From positions 61,255,627 through 61,319,626 of the forward strand of contig CP136061.1 of the NCBI GenBank assembly GCA_032622095.1: 64,000 nt of DNA, written 5' to 3'. The notes beneath the pieces are model-generated. The model had not been told where the DNA came from. It ran no database searches and saw only the letters and a list, made by a program, of their open reading frames with translations. Both the position numbers and the translations under genes were made by a program. The DNA comes from Siphonodentalium dalli (taxonomy: Eukaryota; Mollusca; Scaphopoda; Gadilida; Siphonodentaliidae). Positions 1-10,249 of the stretch are shown piece after piece; the first letter of the stretch is position 1; the number at the start of each line of letters is the position of its first letter.

Positions 1-3
1 TTT

Positions 4-760
4 GTGTTGATTTTTGAAAAATACGAGGAAAAACAGAACAACCAAATTGACATTAGATTTGATTCATTCGACAGGAAACAAAAAGCGAAGATCGATAGAT
101 ATACTGCTGAAATAAACAATAAAATGCAGAAAATGGAAAATGTTATCTCAAGTTTACAAAGTAGAATAACAAAATTAGACGAAAAACTTGTTACAGAGAG
201 AGGAGAATCTCAAACAAGAGAAGAGAAGACTCTTTGAAACGAAAACTGGATAAAATAAAAAGCTTCGATGACCAGCAGACGAAGTGTTCGAAAAACAAGA
301 GAAAGATTTGAAAGAATTGCAGAGAAGAATGGAAGATAATATCAACGAGAATTTACTGGAACTAACAGAAAATAAGACCAAAATCGAAAACAGTATAAAC
401 AACAACATAGTAGCCCAAACATACCAGATAAGTAAACGGAAGAAGAAAATATGATAGAAATAGAAAACATGATAAAAAGGATAACGAAATGTAATATGAA
501 ACATGTTGTGTCAATTAAGAGAATTGGATTATCAACAAAAAACAAACATCGACCAGTACAAATTAAGATCACTGAACGTTAAACAATTTAACATAGGAGA
601 AACTAAAATCGATGGACACAGCAAAATATATTTCAACAGAGAATGCTCAAGAAAAGAACTTAATGACTCATATAAACTTAGGATAGAACTAAGAAAACAA
701 AGAGAAAAATATCAAAACAAAAACTTCCGCATCCATAATATGGAAATAATGGAACAATGA
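4..760 (+). pseudogene. LINE ORF1-like protein, decayed (coiled coil + RRM-like region)
   Basis: This looks like the nucleic-acid-binding first ORF of a non-LTR retrotransposon, broken by frameshifts and stops. Positions 4-237 encode a charged, heptad-rich coiled coil (KMENVISSLQSRITKLDEKL). The coil continues in another frame at about 273-441 (KDLKELQRRMEDNINENLLE). At about 505-585 a third frame reads IKRIGLSTKNKHRPVQIKI, which fits the start of an RRM-like domain, where an R-x-G turn and an RP-hydrophobic strand are typical. Positions 580-760 carry a basic helix-rich end (YFNRECSRKELNDSYKLR ... RIELRKQREKYQNKNFRI) like the C-terminal part of LINE ORF1 proteins. The fragment is cut by the window edge. 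An ordinary coiled-coil gene is the alternative, but the order coil, RRM-like, basic tail favours a LINE. Confidence 0.55.
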
Positions 761-970
761 TGGACTTTACATTGACTTGTGAACTAAAAATAAAGTAGTC
801 ATTGTGATGTTTAAAATGTCAATTTCCGTTATGTAATACGAAAACTAAGAGCCGTGTGGTTCGTTCCTAAATAAATTTATATTGGTGAGAAAGGATTGAC
901 ACGTTATTATGTTGACGTGCTGCCAGTTTGGGCAAATATAAACTAAACTGTCGGTTTCTCGGTTCTCTTA
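761..970. other. AT-rich spacer, nothing recognised
   Basis: No coding, RNA or repeat signal is seen between the ORF1 relic and the LINE 3' end. Confidence 0.5.
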
Positions 971-1548
971 TAGATAGATAGATAGATTTATTCAGAAAAA
1001 GACGCCCCATTATAGGGACAGGTTGCCATGTATAATAATATTAACAGTGTATCATGTGACATCATACAATATATTGACATTAGATACATTGAATTATAGT
1101 GATAATAGATATATATATATATTCATTAATTGCGTATATTTTTATCTGTATAGTGAGTTATCATACATGATTCAACACACGTAATTTGTCTAGTTTAGCT
1201 GTGATCTGGCCTCGAATAACCGCTTGACTACGTTGCAGATTTGGGAGCATATTTGAGCTGTGCCATTGGCTAATATATGTGTGAGTTGGTCCAATCTACT
1301 GATCAATCGAAAGTTGATAAAATTGTCACCCATAATTTTAATGAGTTCATTCCGTATAGGAAGAAATGTTGGACAATCAATTAGGAAATTCCTCTCATCG
1401 TCGATGGCTTCGTCATTACACATAACACATAATCTTCTGGCTAAAGGAATCGGTGGTTGGGCGTGACGACCCTTTTCAATGGCAAGATTGACATTTGAAT
1501 TGTTTTCGGCTAGAATGCATCTTTTCTTTGTTATTTGTTCTAATTTCT
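971..1548 (-). pseudogene. Truncated LINE: C-terminal end of ORF2 plus 3' UTR and TCTA tail
   Basis: On the minus strand about 115 codons are open from about 1548 to the stop at 1190. They read through LAIEKGRHAQPPIPLARR and CVMCNDEAIDDERNFLIDC. The C-x2-C plus 'DE-x-(H/N)FL-x-(D/K)CP' signature is the zinc-knuckle-like C-terminal region of many ORF2 proteins of the jockey/CR1/Rex type, downstream of the reverse transcriptase. It is followed by about 210 bases of 3' UTR and then AATAAA directly joined to a short (TCTA)n run at 971-988. Such microsatellite 3' ends are usual for these LINEs. A stop codon lies just upstream of the open stretch, so the element is strongly 5'-truncated and inactive. 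The tail places the 3' terminus at about 971. Confidence 0.75.
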
Positions 1549-1624
1549 ATTAAAATAAGGAGTATGAATAATGCATGAAATAACATGCAGAATAATAATC
1601 AGGCCTAAAGCTCTCGGTCTTCGT

Positions 1625-2105
1625 TACATGGTTCAAGTACGCAAATACCAAGTACGTTTCTGATCACATATAGTCCATACAAATACGCAAATACCTGTTC
1701 TAATTTCATTTGAAATAGTGGTCTGAATAGTGCATGAAATAGTATGCAGAATAACAAGCAGGCCAAAATTGGTGATCTTCTTTACATTGTTCAAGTATGC
1801 AAATACCGAGTACGTTTCTAATCACATTTAGTACATCCAATTACGCAAATACCGAGTACGATTCTAATCACATTTAGTACATCCAATTACGCAAATACCG
1901 AGTACGATTCTAATCACATTTAGTACATCCAAGTACACAAAGCCGAGTACGATTCTAATCACATTTAGTACATCCAATTACGCAAATACCGAGTACGTTT
2001 TAATCACATTTAGTACATCCAATTACGCAAATACCGAGTACGTTTTAGTCACATTTAGTACATCCAATTACGCAAATACCGAGTACGTTTTAATCACATT
2101 TAGTC
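1625..2105. repeat. Tandem repeat, about 46-bp unit
   Basis: The motif GAGTACGATTCTAATCACAT followed by TTAGTACATCCAATTACGCA recurs head to tail at 46-bp spacing from about 1795 to 2105, about 6-7 copies. Some copies are one base shorter at a T-run. Two more diverged copies stand at 1625-1700 and 1785-1810, spaced by unrelated sequence that is itself partly duplicated (1549-1625 resembles 1700-1790). Confidence 0.9.
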
Positions 2106-2352
2106 CAACACCTTCTACGACAGGGTCAGATATACTTGCCAATATACACCACAAGAGCTGGAATTTGGTGGGTTCCAAGAAGAACCAAACTTTGGATTTT
2201 GTTCTAGATGGAGCCAAAGAAGTGTGAAACAAAACTGCCGGGTTCTATGTTGGTATTAGGTTCTCCAGTGAACCAAATTTGAAACTTGTTTCTTAGAGTG
2301 TTGACAGATTGTGATTTTGGTGTGTTTTTATGATACTCTTTCCATTTAACAG

Positions 2353-2510
2353 AAGATATTTCATCATTTTTACGGCAAAAGCTGCATGCGTTGGTGACCA
2401 GATGTACATGTTCGTTAGCCACGGGACATCCGGTTGTAACTACGACCATGCATATGATCCACCAGTGATCATGTACTCGACTCTGAATACTGTCGGCCAG
2501 TTCGAAACCG
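2353..2510 (+). CDS. Candidate internal exon of an unrecognised host gene
   Basis: The 158-bp stretch is open throughout in one frame and has both splice signals. A pyrimidine-rich tract (CTCTTTCCATTTAACAG) ends at 2352, and the donor at 2511 is the full consensus G|GTGAGT. The translation includes AACVGDQMYMFVSHG, then CNYDHAYDPPVIMYS and NTVGQFET. The GDQMYMF block resembles a beta-strand of a kelch repeat (GD-x-(L/M)Y-x-F), but the following GG is absent (VSHG), so the family is not established. The exon begins with one base of a split codon and ends with one base (G). The next strong acceptor on this strand with an open frame is at 8168, where two bases would complete a GAT codon. An opposite-strand frame of similar length is also open, so chance cannot be excluded. 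Confidence 0.45.
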
Positions 2511-3040
2511 GTGAGTTTTTTTTTTTTACTGTCGGCCTACACCGTGCAATTGAGCGTGCCATGCTAAACACAAAGTCGTCATCCAAACATGCACAAGAGG
2601 GGAAAGGATACAGGTTTCTCCCACCTACACGTGTTAGAACTTAGCACAGACAGTCCGTGTGAGATACCTGGTGCGATTTCTCGGTCTCACACAACACGTG
2701 ACTATTGTATCACCCAACCGAAAATAACGTAAATGCTTGGTCCAGACCTAATTTACTGGACTCGTTTTGTTAAATATGATAATAACTGTTATCGGTAAAT
2801 TTGTTGAAGAAATATGCAAGAGGTTCACATAGGGAGGACGCACATACTGTTAATGCACGGGGGCTAGCAAGGGGCTAAAGTTATCGGGGCCATTCGCTTT
2901 GAACACTTTTAGTGCCTTCAGTGCGTTATACATGCACGTCAACTGATGTGATACTAATTTCTGTTAATTCTGGATCAACACTTGATCTGCATTCATGATC
3001 ATACCGTGGTATACTATGTGATGTATCGTCTATCTATATC
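2511..3040. other. Spacer / putative intron, nothing else recognised
   Basis: This is sequence after the candidate donor. It holds short homopolymers but no recognisable repeat family or coding signal. Confidence 0.4.
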
Positions 3041-3052
3041 TATATTTGCGAA

Positions 3053-3083
<31 letters not shown>

Positions 3084-5861
3084 GTTCTATAGAAATTCAC
3101 AGGGGACCATCTAGATGATGCCAAAGGGGTCTACTAGGAGTAGCTTTTTACGAGAAAGATAATGGTCGGGGTTAGAATTTTCTAAAGTGAAGCCGTTGTT
3201 GTCAGGGGCAGAAAGGGGGGGGGGCAGAAAAAAAAAATTGTCGCCGATTGCCACCAAACTTATATATAATCATCCCAATAATATGAGGAATCTAATCGCG
3301 TGGTTTAAATATGGCAAAAGTCGCGCCGTTCGCGTCAGGGGTGCCCGGAAATGGGGGGAGCTATTTTTTTTTTCTGTCGCCGATTGCCACGAAACTTACA
3401 TATAATCATCCCCACGATATGAAGAATTCAACGGTGTGGTTTAAATATGTCAAAGTGGCGTCGTTTGAGTCAGGGATGAACGGAAGGGGAGAGGGGCACC
3501 AAAATTGATAAAACTAATTTTAGCGCCGATTTCCACCAAATTGATATATATTCTTCTTCATGATACAAGGAATCTAATTGTGCGATTTAACAACGCCAAA
3601 TTGTTGTTTTTAGATGAGAGATTGGGAGGGGGTGGGCACTAAATTTGATAATAAGTCGCCGATTGCCACCACACTTATACAAAATCATCCTCATGGTATG
3701 ATGAGTCTAATGGTGTGGCTTTTATCTGTCAAATGTGGCCTCATTCGAGTCAGGGTTGCATTGAAAGGGTCAGGGGCACCAAAATTGATGCACAATTTTT
3801 TTAGCGCCAATTTCCACCAATTGATACACGTTCTTATCCATGATACGAGGAATCTAATCGTGATTTAAAGACGCCATAGTGGTGCTGTTTGGGTGAGAGA
3901 TGGAGAGGGGAGGGATTGGCACCAAATTTGATAATAAAATTGTTTAGTCGCCGATTATCACAAAAACTTATAAACAATCATCTCCATGATATCAGGAGTG
4001 TAATCGTGTGGTTTAAGGATGTCACAAGTGGGGCCATTCGAGTCAGTGGTGTATAGAGATCAGAGGGACACAACAAATTATATCTATATGTTTAGTGCCG
4101 ATTTCCACCAGATTGATACATATTCTTCTCCGTGAAACGAGGAATCTTATCGTGTGGTTTAGATACACCAAATTGGTGCCCTATGGGTGAGAGATATGGG
4201 GACCTTAAATTTGATACGAATTTGTATACTCGCCAATTTTCACTAATTTCATATATATGCATCTCTAATCTCTAATGAGTCTTGGTGTGTGCAGCTTGGG
4301 TCCGAAATAGGGACGGGAGGGTCACCAAAACTGATACAAAATATTTTTTGTATGATCAAATTCAGACACGTTCTTCTCAAATGATACAAGAAATAAAATC
4401 GTGCTGTCTGTCTGTCTTTTTGTCTGTCTGTGTGCGTTCTATATATAACTTCACGCGGTACAATCGAGATGGCACCAAGGCGTTCTAAGTGGGGTAACTT
4501 TTTACAAGGAAGATAATGGTGCGGGTTAAAATTTTCTAATATGACGCTGTTGGTGGGAGGGGAAATTAAAAAAATATGGTGAAATAGTTTTGTCGCTGAT
4601 TTCCAACAAACGAATACATAATCACCTTCGCAATATGGCGTTGTTCGAGTCAGCGTTGCATCAACAATTGATTTAATAAACCAAATTCCACCAAATGCAT
4701 ACACGTTTTTCTCTAATGATATACCATGAATTAAATCACATTTGGTGTCGTTTGCGTCACGGATGGCGAGCGGATATATGCACTATCATTGATAAGATTG
4801 CTATTCGCCGATATCCACATATAAGTTATATACAGTCACCAGGCCATCTCCATATCATTTTAAGTAGTTGGGCGTTCACATTCACAATCCCGACATACGG
4901 TGACCCACATAAGTCACTTGAACAATTATATCTTCTTAACAGTCATATTTATATGGAATGGCAATCAAGGCATTCACACAATGAGCTAGCAAAAAGAGAT
5001 AACTAGAAGAAGCATTAAACGTATATTTATCATTCCATTGAAGAGATACATATATTCGTGCAAACTGAGAGACCTCGAACCGTCAGAGGATTGCATATAT
5101 ATAATAACAAAATTTAGTCCGTTCCATTCAATACAGTTTCCACAAAAACTTACAATTTGTCAAGATATATGGAAGGCATGTTCAAAAATAGTGGTCACAG
5201 TGTGCAGTCAAATATAGTTTCTTCTGATATACAAGAAAATGCAGTTAGTAGCACAAGACTTTTCAAGATCCTACCAATACTGACATCTGACAAGGGTTTT
5301 AGAACAGACTCATCGACTGATATAAACAACTCAAAATCTCGCTTTGTGCCTGGCACATGTAGCTGATATATATGCGCATTTCGTTTAAACTAAGAATATT
5401 TAGCCAATATATAGCACCATGAACAGAGGAGCACCTGGAAATTTCTTTGAAACATCTGTATCTTCATGGAGATATGATAGCCAGGTGTCCTCGAGATCTT
5501 AGTCCAACCCACTAGATTGATTGATACATCTCAATATGTAAAACCCAATTATCATCTTTTATCGAACTAATGTGTTTATGATGTTCATGTATCATATTAT
5601 AACGTCTAATGTATACGCAGTTGTAAATAAATAAATACTTCATTATTGGTGGAACGGATTAATCGCGATAAACAGAATGACAATTGACAAGGAGGGCCAC
5701 TACTTATATTCCATGACTGTAATAATCATGTTTTGTGATGCTATTTGAATATACAATTTATGAGAAAACGTATAACACTTTAAGCAAGAGCATTCTCTGT
5801 TCCCAACAAATATCCACAGCATACATTAACATGGGCAACGCCGGGTAACCCTGCTAGTGTT
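3040..5861 (+). mobile_element. Family-B satellite-bearing element (Helitron/HINE-like, non-autonomous)
   Basis: The element starts with a (CTGT)n microsatellite at about 3055-3082, then a unique leader (3083-3190), then the tandem core (3195-4340). A second (CTGT)n-plus-leader module (4405-4560) precedes further diverged core, and a unique 3' part runs to about 5861. The right end reads CAACGCCGGGTAACCCTG then CTAGT. A CTAG end before T, with no target-site duplication, is expected for Helitron-type elements. Microsatellite plus tandem core is the build of bivalve 'pearl' elements. An inverted copy (about 20860-22130) matches the core, the leader and the unique 3' part in the same order, which defines this as one unit. 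It has no coding capacity. Confidence 0.6.
3195..4340 (+). repeat. Family-B tandem core, about 134-148-bp monomers of two types
   Basis: Landmarks CGCCGATTKCCACCA recur near 3241, 3377, 3522, 3656, 3804, 3948, 4095 and 4229. The spacings are about 136, 145, 134, 148, 144, 147 and 134 bp. Two monomer types alternate: one with GATTGCCACCAAACTTATA and one with GATTTCCACCAAATTGATA. The array is therefore dimeric. Many monomers contain T- or G-runs. Confidence 0.85.
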
Positions 5862-6764
5862 TGATATTTCACAAAAGTAGTCTTTTAAAGCATTCGCCTT
5901 TTCATCTGGCGAGACCATATAATTTTTCAAGAGGAGGTACGGTTCTGTTACTATTTGGGAATAAGAGTTTCTGAAGTTGTTTCCACCAAGTGGACATGTC
6001 TGTTTTTTTGGGTATGCCAATAATTTGTTGATTTTCGCATCATGGTCTATATGTTTGCTTTCCTTACGGCTTACACCCATTGCTTTCGTTTTTAACGGAA
6101 GTTTGCCCACGCTGTGTCAGTGCCTTAACAGTGTGTGCAATCCTATGGGGTCCATTCCGTTGACGCATTAGTTTCCTAATACTACAAGCGAGCCATGGCG
6201 GAATGTCCCTTCTTATGCACACATTTTTGTTTTGAATATATCTCTTACATGCGTTCATAATTCTATCAGTTATTTCACTAGTTATCGTTGTATTATCCAA
6301 ATTCAGTCTATTATTGCGAAAGTTCCAATTATTAAATAGATTGTTCATTCCCTCCTAGTCGGCTCGGTTATAGTCCCAAATAAGTCTTCTTGTAATATAT
6401 AGCTGACTAATGTGCTGTAGGTAGTGTGATGTTAATTTTAACAGGAGAGTGATTTCTAATTTTGTCCTCGAAAAAATGGGCTTATGACCTCTGTGTTATC
6501 AACGTAATCTTGACAATTAGTCAAAAATAAGTCAAGCATTGTCGAAGACGTCTCTGTGAAGTGAGTAGGAGAATGCACTAACTTGGCAAGACCAAGACTA
6601 GGTTCACCCGTGGTCAAGTTGTCCTGCTGTATTGCTATGCCGTGGGTGCAGGGCAAACTGATGCCGTTACGAAAAAGTACCGTTATTTGTTCTAAAGTTG
6701 TCATGTTCGCGGTGTTTGGCTCATTCGAGCGATGTGAGAAAACATCTGTGAGTTTATTAAACAT
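5826..6764 (-). pseudogene. LINE ORF2 fragment: end of endonuclease domain and EN-RT linker
   Basis: Read on the minus strand, 6764-6456 ends with LVHSPTHFTETSSTMLDLFL then TN. The S/T-x-LDL-x-x-TN motif closes the apurinic-like endonuclease domain of jockey/CR1-type ORF2. Positions 6348-6064 continue with FNNWNFRNNR, CKRYIQNKNVCIRRDIPPW and IRKLMRQRN, the conserved linker before the reverse transcriptase (PPW followed by a basic helix). Positions 6110-5826 add ADEKANALKDYF-like linker sequence (SPDEKANALKDYFCEIS). Each part is in a different frame, so several frameshifts are present, and the RT catalytic region is missing. It abuts the CTAGT end of the family-B element at about 5861. Confidence 0.75.
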
Positions 6765-6899
6765 TCAAGAAAATATATATTCTTGAAAAATATAATAATG
6801 CCTGCGCTGGTGAATAACCAACTTGATTATAGCCGATGTTCAACAACTAATACAACCAGTATTAAAACTATTTCGCAATAAATATGTTGTTGAATGTTT

Positions 6900-7100
6900 G
6901 GTGCGCATAATGGCTTTTCCTGTATGTGTCCAGATTATTTGACCACTGCGAAACAGACAAATAAAAACAAATATAACGGTGCTTTTTGTTAACAGCATCA
7001 GTTTGCCCATAGTCAGCATCATGGCAATTCAGCAGGACCGAACCGCATCATAGCACATATTAGCAGGACCACTTGATCATGGGTGGGTTTATAACGGCAG
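6900..7100 (+). pseudogene. Second LINE endonuclease fragment in opposite orientation
   Basis: Positions 6973-7053 on + read ITVLFVNSISLPIVSIMAIQ before a stop. This aligns with ITVLFRNGISLPCTHGIAIQ encoded on the minus strand at about 6690-6620. The DNA is correspondingly an imperfect inverted repeat: 6620-6700 against 6960-7080. The two copies belong to the same LINE family and lie head to head about 260 bp apart. Confidence 0.65.
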
Positions 7101-7249
7101 AGACGCTCCACCAGAGTATATGGTCGCTGCAAGAAATACAAACATGCTCGCGTTAAGAGAGAAGCGATAGCTTGTTTCCAAAAATATATACTCGAGTTCT
7201 TTCCATCGTGGCCGAACTTGTAGATATTTCCTGGATTTTGCACCGAATC

Positions 7250-7590
7250 GGGAACAGGTCATTTCGTACCATGACCATTCGTACCTCCGAAAAATGTCAA
7301 CTCGTACCCTCCGTCTGAGTCAACTCGTACTCTCCATCTGAGTTAACTCGTACTCTCCATCTGAATCAACTCGTACCCTCCTGAGTCATTTCGTACGCTC
7401 TTATTTTATTTAGGGTACAGACCCATATTTCCACCGTAGATTGGCAAGAGACCTTCAAAACAATCAGGAGCGCAGGGTACGAGATTACTCAGTATATCAA
7501 AGTCGGTGAAATGACAGTGTATGACATTGTAAATCAGTTACTTAGGGAACGAGTTGACTTAGTGAAATGACATCAGTACCCACCGAGTCA
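7250..7590. repeat. Degenerate minisatellite with CTCGTACYCTCC motif
   Basis: Positions 7265-7400 hold about five copies of a 26-27-bp unit containing TGAGTCAACTCGTACCCTCC, each with small changes. At 7475-7585 related words recur in the other orientation (GTACGAG, GTGAAATGAC), so the block is a loose inverted repeat. Confidence 0.75.
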
Positions 7591-7599
7591 GTGGTGTAT

Positions 7600-8160
7600 T
7601 AGACGGTAAGAATCTCATAAAACAATTTGACAAGACAGTCCCGGAAAACAATTATAACTGGAAAACACAGATAGAGCCAATCTACTGCATTTAAATGGGC
7701 TGATACTGGTATATATAATTTGATGTATACTATATACTTATGTCTTTGTTTGGGCACTTTGGTGTTCGGCATGCTCTTATAATATATTAACTTATGTTGG
7801 GCAATGTTGATTGGTATTAATTGTAATGAACTCTTCATTGTGACCAAAGTTACAATGTATTTGTCAGACGGAAGCATTACCTGGATTATAGGGGCGGGTG
7901 ATCACCCCATACATCCAGAGTTACCGGCCCTGTGTGTTTGAATGTTTGGATGTTTATTTGCACATTTATACAATACATCAGTGATACATATATGTATACA
8001 AATTTACATGTGCAGAGGTGGCATGGCCAATACAGGCCGTCTTCCCGTCACCCCTGTAGTATAACGTTATATGTATAGTTAAGATGGCGTTCATATGTGT
8101 GCGCTTGGTGTAAGCCTAGCAATGTAGACTGGTGCATTATTATCTTTTGCGTTGTTCAAT
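7600..8160. other. Non-coding, no clear feature
   Basis: AT-rich sequence. It ends in a pyrimidine-rich tract that leads to the acceptor at 8166-8167. Confidence 0.4.
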
Positions 8161-8167
8161 TTTACAG

Positions 8168-8217
8168 ATCCATCGAGTAGAGGAGATGCAGATATCTTCG
8201 CGATATACGTGAAGTAA
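8168..8217 (+). CDS. Candidate terminal exon (stop TAA) of the gene begun at 2353
   Basis: A classical acceptor (TCTTTTGCGTTGTTCAATTT then TACAG) ends at 8167. The exon would contribute two bases to a split codon and then read PSSRGDADIFAIYVK before TAA at 8215-8217. With the trailing G of the exon at 2353-2510 the junction codon is GAT (Asp), giving ...QFET-D-PSSRGDADIFAIYVK. Phase agreement would occur by chance one time in three. The short hydrophobic and charged C-terminus has no recognisable domain. The 5.7-kb intron would be filled by the family-B element, LINE pieces and a minisatellite. Confidence 0.35.
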
Positions 8218-8685
8218 TTATAATTAGCAGAGAGACATAGTGATACAGCCAGAGGAATATCTTCGTACTCAGCCTACAACCATGGGCCGATCTGTCCTAT
8301 GCTGCAACAGAACAGATTCATCAACAAATGAGCATGTACTCCGAAAATATTTCACCATGTTTGAAATGTCTCGACTGTTAGAAATTGGACAGAATTATTG
8401 TTATCAATATATTATTTTCAAATAAGATATCGATCCTAATTTCATTTCTGGCCACCATTAAACACAATTTTGGTCAAAATGAAGTTTGAAAAAGAAATAC
8501 AATGTTCGTAATTGTGGGGGAAGGGATAATTTGTTTAACATTTCCATGTTTTCATTTAGCAATGTATTACACTCAAATCTTAACTTTGAAGTTTGAATGC
8601 TGTTCTTCAGCTGCCGATTTACTTGGATATATACTCGTCGACGAGTAACATTACTTGATGTTCATTTTATCGGTTCCACAATCGC

Positions 8686-8691
8686 AATAAA
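8686..8691 (+). promoter_or_regulatory. Possible polyadenylation signal AATAAA
   Basis: The canonical hexamer lies 469 bases after the TAA of the candidate terminal exon. It is the first good AATAAA downstream. AT-rich DNA makes such hexamers common, so it only supports the gene model weakly. Confidence 0.25.
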
Positions 8692-9014
8692 TTTTATCAT
8701 TTCAATCGCAATTAAACTAACATTTTTTATAGAAGTGTTTTTTCAGTTACAGTTAATTTTGGCTTGATCGATCTGGACAATTTTCAAATGAACACGGACA
8801 GTACAGTTTCTCAGAATAATGCAGAATGATTTGTGACATACACAAGTCTCAAATAAAACAAAGAGTGATTTCCTCTCATTTTGCGTGTGCTGGCAGCGGT
8901 AAATCCTGCGTAGCAGGGGACTGAACTCTGCATGAAGCTTGGTGTTATACCAATTATATTATCCATAACGCCGCTCGAAAATAAAAAAAAATATTCCAAT
9001 GTAAACTTACTCAC

Positions 9015-9259
9015 TAATGAGAATATATTCGCTGATGAACCATTCATATCAGTAACTACATATACATGTACGAAGTGAGTGGACAATGCGTCAATATAAG
9101 TGCATGGACATTTTTGTAAATTTGATGTGACGACAATAGGTGACAAGTCGTAGTTGTTTTCAAATTCACGATTGTCGATGTGGAACAAAACTTTCTGCGC
9201 CAATTTGTGGTCAACCATCATATACAAAATACAATGAAATTGGTAACCATATGCAGTGA
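9015..9259 (-). CDS. Candidate internal exon of an unrecognised gene
   Basis: On the minus strand about 81 codons are open between an acceptor (CCCTTTGAGCCTTTTACACC then AG, ending at 9260) and a full-consensus donor GTGAGTAAG at 9014-9006. The peptide includes AYGYQFHCILYMMVDHKLA, FHIDNREFENNYDLSPIVV and THFVHVYVVTDMNGSSANIF. Composition is protein-like, with balanced charge, regular hydrophobic spacing and one NGS glycosylation sequon. I do not recognise a family. The open frame runs through the donor for another 68 codons, so the exon end is inferred from the splice consensus only. Neighbouring exons were not found. Confidence 0.35.
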
Positions 9260-9469
9260 CTGGTGTAAAAGGCTCAAAGGGCAAGATAATATTTGCAAAT
9301 ATTTTGTGATAATTTTATGTTGACATGCGGAATTGCGGATGTTTGAAATTCGAAATTGGTTTTTGTTTTATATATGTTGCCATGTATTCGGGACTGCTGC
9401 ATGTTATATGACTTATATCGACTAGCAGAAATACTGAGAAAGAATAAGACATTGATAGCCACTACATGT

Positions 9470-10240
9470 ACATTTAATAGTATTGAGATTGGAATATAGG
9501 CTCAATAATATCATTCAATACCTATGCCTTTGAAATAAAATGATACGAATTGTTGCTTGATATAGCTTTAACATTCAGCTAACTCAATATAGCTATACAC
9601 AGATGGGCTACATGTACCGTTATAAAAATCATCACGAGCGCCCAACCTGGCGATGCATACAGTCTTATCTGGTCACTAATATGGGAATATATCATACTCA
9701 GACATGATGCAACGGCTAAGCACAGTTACAAAACCTAAAGTGATGTGAAACACTCCGGTAGGGTGATCAAAAGAAATTGAGAATAATCTTGCTCAAAGTA
9801 GCTATTTTCAACGAATATTAATCCAAATTGACAACACACACCGTCATTCTTATATATTAATGAAATGAAATGACTCTCGATGGCAAAATCACTTGAGTTA
9901 GTTTATCGCCGATAGTTGCGTCCGGAATCGAGATGTACATATTTACAATTGAGCGTAGTTCAGACAATGCTTTCTGTGGAGTGGTACGGTCGATTTCTCT
10001 GAAATTTTCTCTGAAATTTTCGGCGAAGTTTGTAGAATGCTACATGCCCCAGGTTGGGATAACGCCTGATTACTAACTTATCAAATTCACACACCCGAAC
10101 AAGTCCATAATATGTATTTAAGTAATATAATTCCAATACATTAATGTTTCATAATTAATCTTTGACATGTTGATTGGAAAACATTTGTATGATTGTATCA
10201 CACATTTTCCTACCTCGAACCACCCTCTCTGTGTCTGGAC
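9470..10240. other. AT-rich non-coding, nothing recognised
   Basis: No repeat family, coding or RNA signal identified. A short direct repeat (TCTCTGAAATTT, twice at about 9995-10020) is the only local structure. Confidence 0.4.
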
Positions 10241-10249
10241 TTCTTTTGT

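Noticed and set aside
4249-4704. 151-codon minus-strand frame
   Set aside because: It lies across family-B core and leader repeats; similar chance frames recur in the other copy, with no domain.
9274-9462. Signal-peptide-like start (AINVLFFLSISAS) as an N-terminal exon of the 9-kb candidate
   Set aside because: There is no ATG at the proposed start (GTG instead) and no donor joining it in phase to 9259; the pyrimidine tract there looks more like a splice acceptor.
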